A program made the translations under genes and the position numbers. Source: Clostridiales bacterium (lineage in GTDB: Bacteria > Bacillota_A > Clostridia > Christensenellales > Aristaeellaceae). From it: a DNA stretch of 18,332 nt. The notes under the pieces are model-generated. The model made no database searches, was not told where the DNA came from, and was given only the letters and a program-made list of their open reading frames with translations. Positions 13,953 through 18,332 of the stretch are shown one piece after another. Position 1 is the first letter of the stretch; every line of letters starts with the position of its first letter. The stretch spans positions 1 to 18,332 of the forward strand of contig JAIKWN010000001.1 in assembly GCA_024684665.1 (NCBI GenBank), in the 5' to 3' direction.

Positions 13953-16495
13953 TTTTTCTTTTCCTCCTTGATTCTGCGGATTTCTTTGATGACAAGTTTC
14001 AGGTCGACCGGTTTAGCTATGTGCCCGTTCATGCCCGCTGCCAAGCATTCCGCTACGTTTTCAGAGAAGGCATCGGCGGTCATGGCGATGATGGGAATGG
14101 AGGCGGCCCATTTGTTTTCCAACCTGCGTATTTGCCGCGTTGCATCCAGGCCGTTCATTTCCGGCATTTGGACATCCATAAAAATCAGTTCGTAGCTTCC
14201 CTCCGCGGCCTCTTTCATTTTGTCCACACAGATTCGTCCGTTTTCAGCCCGCTCTGACGTGATACCAAACATGCCCAGCATAGCGGAGATGATTTCCCAG
14301 TTGATGTCATTGTCTTCCGCAACCAGGATATTCATTCCCTCCAGATCGGAATAGTTGTCCTCCGGCTCTACCGCTTTTGCTTCCGTCCCGAGCAACTCAT
14401 GAATTTTCTCGTACAGTTTGGAGCGGAACAGCGGCTTGCTGATGAATCCGTTTGTCCCCGCTTCCTTCGCCTCGTCTTCGATGTCGGACCAGTCATAAGC
14501 CGAGGTCAACAGAATTGGGATCCGAGTGTCGATTTCCTCGCGGATTCGCTTGATTGTCTCGATCCCGTCCATATCCGGCATCTTCCAATCCAAGATGACC
14601 ACGTCGTAATCCTTTCCGGCTTCATGCCGATGACGGGTCTTTTCCAGCGCTTCCAGACCAGTCTTTGCCTGTTCCGTGGTCAGGCCCAGCGATTCCAGCG
14701 CATCCACTGCAGTTTCCAACAGGATCGGGTCGTCGTCCACAATCAGGACGTCGATATTGTCGATCCGCATCTCCTCCAGCTGCTTTTGAGCGACGGGAAG
14801 ATCCAGCGTAATGGTGAAAGTCGTACCTTTTCCGACCTCGCTCTGGCACTCAATGGTCCCGTTCATCAGTTCGACCATCTGGCGGGTGATCGCAAGCCCG
14901 AGCCCGGTCCCTTGAATACTGTTAACGCGACTATCAGTCTGCCTGGAAAAAGGCTGGTACATTTTTTCCATGAATTCCGGAGTCATACCGATACCGGTGT
15001 CCGAAACACGATAGACCAGCTTAACGCAACCTTCCTCTTTGCTTTCTTCCTCCCGAAGGTCCACGGAAACGCTGCCGCCCGGCTCCGTATATTTAATCGC
15101 ATTGGAAAGAATATTGATGTAAATCTGGTTCAGGCGCAGCTGATCCGCATAGAGGTATTCCTTCTCCATACGGTTGATGTGGAAGCTGAAATCAATTCTT
15201 TTTTCCTTAATCATGGGCTGGGACAGGTTTACCAGGTTTTCTACGGTTTCTACGATGGAGAAGGTCAGCGGGCTCAGGTTGAGCTTTCCACTCTCCACTT
15301 TGGAAATATCCAGGATATCGTTGATCAGTGTCAGAAGATGGTTGCTGGCCAGTCCGATCTTTCTCAGGCTTTCTCGCATGGCTTCCCGGTCACCCAGGTT
15401 CTTCTCGGCAATCGTGGTTAAACCGACAATCGCGTTCATCGGGGTACGGATATCGTGAGACATGGTCGAGAGGAAATCGGTTTTTGCCTTGTTGGCGGAT
15501 TCGGCTTCCCTGGCCATGACCCGGAGCTTTTTATTAATGGAATTCAAATACAGAAAGTCCATCACCAGCAGAAGCAGCAATCCGACGGTTACGATCCCGA
15601 TCAGCATCCAGTTCTCCGTATTTGCCTTCAGATCGCTGACCGGCGCAGCGCTCAGCAACACCCAGCCTTTTGTGGAAGTAATGGGCGTATGCGCAACAAT
15701 GCATTTCCGTCCCCTTGAGTCCACCATGTTGAAAGTGCCCGTTCCAGACAGAATATCTGCAAACAGCTGCTGCTGCGCCTGAACTCCCGGCTGATTATAG
15801 GATTTATAGAATTCGAAAAAGCTGGAGTTTTTAAAACTGCGTCCTCGGATGACGTAGTTGCTCTCAGCGTCAATCATGGAAAACTCTTCGTTCTCATATT
15901 CCTCCTGAGGGAAAACCCACTTCTCCTCCAAGTTGGAAGTTGGAACGATGCGCAACAGATAAGCCTGCCTTTTCTCTCCGGTATCCGCGTCCCGTACCGT
16001 AATCCGGTTACAGAACGCCAAAGACTGTTCCCCATTGACAGGATTCGTAAAGGTCCGGGTGATGTTGATCGCCTCACCGAGATCCGCAATCCAGGCTCCG
16101 TCCCCGAGCAGTTCCATCCGCTCATAGGAAACATCATATTCGTCTGCGGTGTTCAGCCTTGGTCGTGTTGAATAGCCTGTCAGGGTTTCCATATCAATCA
16201 GGTGGGCAGACGTGGCAGCCAGCGCATGGGTTGCCCTGACATATGCAGCAGCTTCTTCCAATGTAAGATCCTGGCTGTTGATATACCGTGCCCAGTTATC
16301 GCAGATTCCCTGTTCTCCTTCCAGGTAGTTTCCCGTCACTCGTTCCATGGCAACGGTTGTGTTGAGAAAATGCTCCACCTGTTGCAGGTAGTTTTCTTGT
16401 CTCTCATAGTTGGAATACAGTGCCACGAAGGCCAGTATGGCAGCCATCAGGGCCACATTCGCCATGATAATCCACGATCTCTTCAAACGGCTCAT
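13949..16495 (-). CDS. hybrid sensor histidine kinase with dCache-like sensor and two receiver domains
   Basis: An 848-residue membrane kinase. Transmembrane segments are near residues 8-27 and 296-317, enclosing an extracytoplasmic sensor region of about 265 residues with dCache-like features. A linker leads to the HisKA domain with phospho-acceptor H347 (STMSHDIRTPMNAI). The ATPase domain follows, with the N box NILSNAIKYT (461-470), G1 DTGIGM (499-504) and G2 GTGLGLAI (529-536). Receiver 1 spans about residues 582-702 (DDD 587-589, phospho-acceptor D636, K687) and receiver 2 about 721-843 (ED 727-728, D774, K828). No HPt or DNA-binding domain is present, so an external phosphotransfer partner or output is needed. 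GGAGGAG lies eight bases before the ATG. The stop overlaps the start of the solute-binding protein gene. Confidence 0.95.
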   Translation of the reverse strand: MSRLKRSWIIMANVALMAAILAFVALYSNYERQENYLQQVEHFLNTTVAMERVTGNYLEGEQGICDNWARYINSQDLTLEEAAAYVRATHALAATSAHLIDMETLTGYSTRPRLNTADEYDVSYERMELLGDGAWIADLGEAINITRTFTNPVNGEQSLAFCNRITVRDADTGEKRQAYLLRIVPTSNLEEKWVFPQEEYENEEFSMIDAESNYVIRGRSFKNSSFFEFYKSYNQPGVQAQQQLFADILSGTGTFNMVDSRGRKCIVAHTPITSTKGWVLLSAAPVSDLKANTENWMLIGIVTVGLLLLLVMDFLYLNSINKKLRVMAREAESANKAKTDFLSTMSHDIRTPMNAIVGLTTIAEKNLGDREAMRESLRKIGLASNHLLTLINDILDISKVESGKLNLSPLTFSIVETVENLVNLSQPMIKEKRIDFSFHINRMEKEYLYADQLRLNQIYINILSNAIKYTEPGGSVSVDLREEESKEEGCVKLVYRVSDTGIGMTPEFMEKMYQPFSRQTDSRVNSIQGTGLGLAITRQMVELMNGTIECQSEVGKGTTFTITLDLPVAQKQLEEMRIDNIDVLIVDDDPILLETAVDALESLGLTTEQAKTGLEALEKTRHRHEAGKDYDVVILDWKMPDMDGIETIKRIREEIDTRIPILLTSAYDWSDIEDEAKEAGTNGFISKPLFRSKLYEKIHELLGTEAKAVEPEDNYSDLEGMNILVAEDNDINWEIISAMLGMFGITSERAENGRICVDKMKEAAEGSYELIFMDVQMPEMNGLDATRQIRRLENKWAASIPIIAMTADAFSENVAECLAAGMNGHIAKPVDLKLVIKEIRRIKEEKKK

Positions 16496-16641
16496 AGCAG
16501 CAACTCCTCCAGGGGGAACAGATTTACAGGAATACTATCACAAACGTTCTTTCAGTATCTCTTATGTATCCTTGATGAATGACGGTCCGGCGCTTTGCAT
16601 ATCTAGCATCTTTTTAAGAGCAACGCTTGGAATGGATCCAA

Positions 16642-17286
16642 TCAGGCAAGAGACTGTCCCTGCAAAGTTTTTCGCATAATGATCATAGAACCTCTGCGTC
16701 CGTATTCCGTAAAGCCAGCTTTTTCATACAGCCGCAGCGGCCCGGTAAATGCCGGAGTATTGTTCTTACTATCCTCTGGATAGGCTTCTGCAAATGAAAA
16801 TCCTTCTTCTGCCGCGTCCTTACATACCTGTTCCAGCAGCCGTCCGGCAATTCCCTTGCCCCGCCAGGCTGGAGCAATCTCAAAGCATACGATCGATTTG
16901 ACGTTCCCCGGGACAACGCAGCCATCCAGCACAGAATCTTCCGGAAGGCTGTCCAAGTCAAATTCTCCGACCCGGTAATAACTCAGCCTGTCATTGGCAT
17001 TGCACCAGCCGACCGAAAGATCGCCGTCATATGCCAGATATCCCCGGATGCTTCCATTCTGAACCATCTGAAGAGCGGATTCACGAAGGGCTCTTCTCCA
17101 TCCTTCTTCTCCGCCGTACTGTTCTGCCTTTACAAACAGTTGACGCCTGATCTGTTCCCGGCTTAAGTTGAAAGCATTGCAGTAACAGGGATAGAAAGGC
17201 GATTCGTCAGCAAACGCGCGATGATCAAAGAAATCTAAGTAGTCCGATACCAAGTCAGGCGTCAGCGCTTTGATCACCAGATCCAT
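16642..17286 (-). CDS. GNAT-family N-acetyltransferase
   Basis: A 214-residue protein. The acetyl-CoA-binding motif A is at residues 142-149 (RGKGIAGR, after FEIAPAW), and motif B is around residues 183-191 (PLRLYEKAGF). The N-terminal 90 residues are a family-specific extension containing FYPCYCNAF and a tryptophan-rich helix. The ATG at 17286 has GGAGGAG ten bases upstream. An in-frame ATG 12 codons earlier has no comparable site. The chosen start lies inside the end of the DUF3795 gene (32-base overlap), indicating coupled translation. The substrate, whether small molecule or protein, cannot be read from the sequence. Confidence 0.85.
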   Translation of the reverse strand: MDLVIKALTPDLVSDYLDFFDHRAFADESPFYPCYCNAFNLSREQIRRQLFVKAEQYGGEEGWRRALRESALQMVQNGSIRGYLAYDGDLSVGWCNANDRLSYYRVGEFDLDSLPEDSVLDGCVVPGNVKSIVCFEIAPAWRGKGIAGRLLEQVCKDAAEEGFSFAEAYPEDSKNNTPAFTGPLRLYEKAGFTEYGRRGSMIIMRKTLQGQSLA

Positions 17287-17695
17287 CTTTCCGCAGCTCC
17301 TCCAGGTTCTGTTCCTTTTCAAAAAACGCCCGCGTCAATGCATTAAATTCCTGCTTCATGCATACCTGCCTGCATCTCGGTTCAAAAGACCTTGTAACCG
17401 CAAAACACTCCATCAGATTTGTACAGGGACAGATGCCGCATTCCGCGCAGTTTTTTATTCCTCTGTCTCCGCAGCATTTGGCAACGTGATATCGGCACCA
17501 GTTATTCGGTTTACACCCTGTACAGGAAACCTCTTCATTCGTGGCGATATGGTCCCGATATCCGATTTTCATCCATAGTTCGGCAGTATGGTGCAATTCC
17601 TCTTCCGTTTTCTCATATGGATGCGCCACGTATCTCGGGCATGACGCACAGTTGTTGCCGCAAGCGGCTATGATCTTTTTCACTTGCTGATCCAT
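17255..17695 (-). CDS. cysteine-rich DUF3795-family protein
   Basis: A 146-residue soluble protein with 15 cysteines. They fall in clusters: C12-x3-C-x2-C near the start (ACGNNCASCP), C58-x2-C61 with C67, C74/C75, C83-x2-C86-x2-C89-x-C91, and C97, C108 and C112. This layout matches DUF3795 proteins, thought to bind metal (zinc or iron-sulfur) but without a known function. Two starts are possible: ATG 17701 and ATG 17695. The second is chosen because the only purine-rich site, CGGGAA, is correctly spaced for it. The upstream part of the open frame has no family similarity. Its last 32 bases overlap the start of the acetyltransferase gene, so the two form one unit. Confidence 0.85.
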   Translation of the reverse strand: MDQQVKKIIAACGNNCASCPRYVAHPYEKTEEELHHTAELWMKIGYRDHIATNEEVSCTGCKPNNWCRYHVAKCCGDRGIKNCAECGICPCTNLMECFAVTRSFEPRCRQVCMKQEFNALTRAFFEKEQNLEELRKDGSGDQSADA

Positions 17696-17775
17696 ATTCA
17701 TTTCCCGACCGCCGCCATAAACATTAAAGTGCGTTTCCGTCCCACGGCAAAACAAAATATGCCTCCATACTGCTC

Positions 17776-17781
17776 ATTATA
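17776..17781 (-). promoter_or_regulatory. candidate -10 box for the DUF3795/GNAT unit
   Basis: A perfect TATAAT on the minus strand lies about 80 bases upstream of the ATG at 17695. A good -35 box at 16-18 bases is not visible; the spacer contains a run of eight T residues, which can help promoter activity. Transcription would start near 17769. Confidence 0.4.
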
Positions 17782-17846
17782 CGCACAAGCAAAAAAAAGA
17801 CGTGAAGTGCAAAGGTAACTTCCAGACCGTAAAAGCAAGAAAAGGA

Positions 17847-18022
17847 ACTGGAAATAAGTCATACAAAAAGGCTGGATAAAAGGTTTAGACTGGAAGTTAG
17901 TCATACAGAAGGGGCGAAAAGCAAGGGAAATCATAGAAAGCCAAGAAAAAAAGGGTATAAGAAAAAGACTGAAATAAGCCCGTTCAAAAAAGGAGCAAGA
18001 CTAAATTCCAGTTAGTATATCG
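17847..18022. repeat. degenerate direct repeats with about 40-bp spacing
   Basis: Copies at 17847-17871 and 17889-17913 agree at 21 of 25 positions (pattern ACTGGAA..TAGTCATACA.AA.GG) and start 42 bases apart. A third, more divergent copy at 17968-17992 shares the GAAATAAG core and CAAAAA..GG end. A remnant at about 17925-17940 and a fourth at about 18003-18022 (ATTCCAGTTAGTATATCGGG) keep a spacing near 38-42 bases. An inverted piece, TAACTTCCAG at 17816-17825, is complementary to 17890-17899. The units may be subterminal transposase-binding sites of the adjacent IS or an independent intergenic repeat family. Confidence 0.55.
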
Positions 18023-18037
18023 GGATTGGCGGGCAAT

Positions 18038-18332
18038 TTACGGCCTGAATTTTTTAATCAGAGCCGGCTTAAGGAAGATATCATCACAGGGTATCACCAT
18101 CAAGCCATAGTCAGCAAACCGTTTAAAGAGGTTAGGAGCGAAGAACTGAAGACAGTCAAAATGGCTTTTACCAAGAAGGCTTTGCTTGGGCACAGAATTC
18201 AGGTGAGAGGATATGAGATCAAGCGGTTTCTGAGAGGTAAGACCAAGCGCGAAAAGATCAGCCTCTTTCGGGAGGATATAACGCAGTTCAATGTGGTTGT
18301 TTTCCAGCGTACCCTTTTGTCCGGACTGCATA
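18038..18332 (-). mobile_element. 3' end of an IS30-family transposase gene, truncated by the window edge
   Basis: The last 97 codons of a minus-strand frame that stays open to the window edge; the methionine at 18331 is internal or accidental. The segment GTLENNHIELRYILPKEADL, about residues 7-26, matches the end of the IS30-type DDE catalytic region, which carries the final glutamate, an asparagine-histidine pair and the arginine-tyrosine-isoleucine-proline-lysine pattern. The tail with LNSVPKQSLLGKSHFD and HLKPAL-like FLKPALIKK is also typical of clostridial IS30 relatives. The C-terminus looks complete, ending in a normal stop. Whether the element is intact cannot be judged, as the 5' part and outer inverted repeat are outside. 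Confidence 0.75.

Larger units (their letters stand above)
17696..18037. other. AT-rich intergenic region between the DUF3795 gene and the IS30-type transposase
   Basis: 342 bases without a credible gene. A minus-strand open frame of 78 codons across 17698-17934 is a by-product of the repeats (it contains PFCMT..FQ twice) and has no ribosome binding site. The stretch holds a TATAAT box at 17776-17781, an array of related motifs between about 17847 and 18022, and an inverted copy at 17816-17825. It is markedly more A-rich on the plus strand than the rest of the window. If the transposase belongs to a complete element, one end of it should lie here, but I could not place a terminal repeat with certainty. 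Confidence 0.6.

Noticed and set aside
14399..15421. 340-codon plus-strand open frame opposite the histidine kinase
   Set aside because: It mirrors the HisKA, ATPase and receiver coding sequence and has no recognisable domain.
17698..17934. 78-codon minus-strand open frame with a repeated PFCMT..FQ peptide
   Set aside because: The peptide repeat simply reflects the DNA repeats at 17847-17913, and no ribosome binding site precedes it.
17814..18022. The repeats as a CRISPR array
   Set aside because: The units diverge strongly, spacing is not constant, the gaps are not unique spacers of equal length, and no cas gene is near.

Overview
The window looks like chromosome from a moderately GC-rich member of the Firmicutes (Clostridia), probably a gut-type anaerobe. 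The inference rests on strong AGGAGG-type ribosome binding sites, several TTG and GTG starts, a stand-alone DRTGG protein, a DUF3795 protein, a KDPG aldolase with a C-terminal glyoxalase-like domain, and hybrid two-component signalling paired with a solute-binding protein. The genus cannot be named from this sequence. By eye the left two thirds are GC-rich, composition falls after about 12.4 kb, and the last 600 bases are AT-rich.

Layout. (1) 1-424, minus: the start of an unidentified gene (perhaps an anti-sigma-type ATPase) preceded by a DRTGG-domain protein with its own promoter. (2) 557-6747, plus: a promoter, then a dihydrodipicolinate-synthase-family lyase, a complete tripartite tricarboxylate-type transporter (binding protein, small and large membrane subunits), a KDPG aldolase fused to a VOC-like domain, and a PfkB-type 2-keto-3-deoxygluconate kinase. 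(3) 6806-8782, plus: a secreted caspase-like protein with LRR-like, Ig/FN3-like and EF-hand elements. (4) 8942-12400, minus: an operon of low-molecular-weight protein tyrosine phosphatase, AEC transporter, HAD phosphatase and a FUSC-type membrane protein carrying a degenerate HAD domain. A bidirectional terminator separates it from region 3. (5) 12666-16495, minus: a hybrid histidine kinase with two receiver domains whose stop overlaps the start of an orphan sugar-type solute-binding protein. (6) 16642-17695, minus: a GNAT acetyltransferase and a cysteine-rich DUF3795 protein. (7) 17696-18332: an AT-rich region with a ragged array of about 40-bp period, next to the 3' end of an IS30-type transposase that runs off the window.

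How the genes work together. Region 2 reads as a catabolic operon. A carboxylated sugar or sugar acid is bound by the secreted TctC-like protein and imported by TctAB. 2-Keto-3-deoxygluconate is phosphorylated by the kinase and split by the aldolase to pyruvate and glyceraldehyde 3-phosphate, while the DapA-family lyase supplies a further pyruvate-type aldol or dehydration step. A strong hairpin with a U-tract after the binding-protein gene probably lets that protein be made in excess over the membrane subunits. Region 5 is likely a sensory unit in which the binding protein presents a ligand to the kinase sensor domain; no transporter permease or output regulator for it is inside the window.

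No tRNA, rRNA, CRISPR array or prophage module was seen. The most unusual items are the secreted caspase-like protein, the FUSC/pseudo-HAD fusion in an operon with two other phosphatase-fold genes, the kinase/binding-protein pair, and the iterated repeat beside the IS30-type gene.
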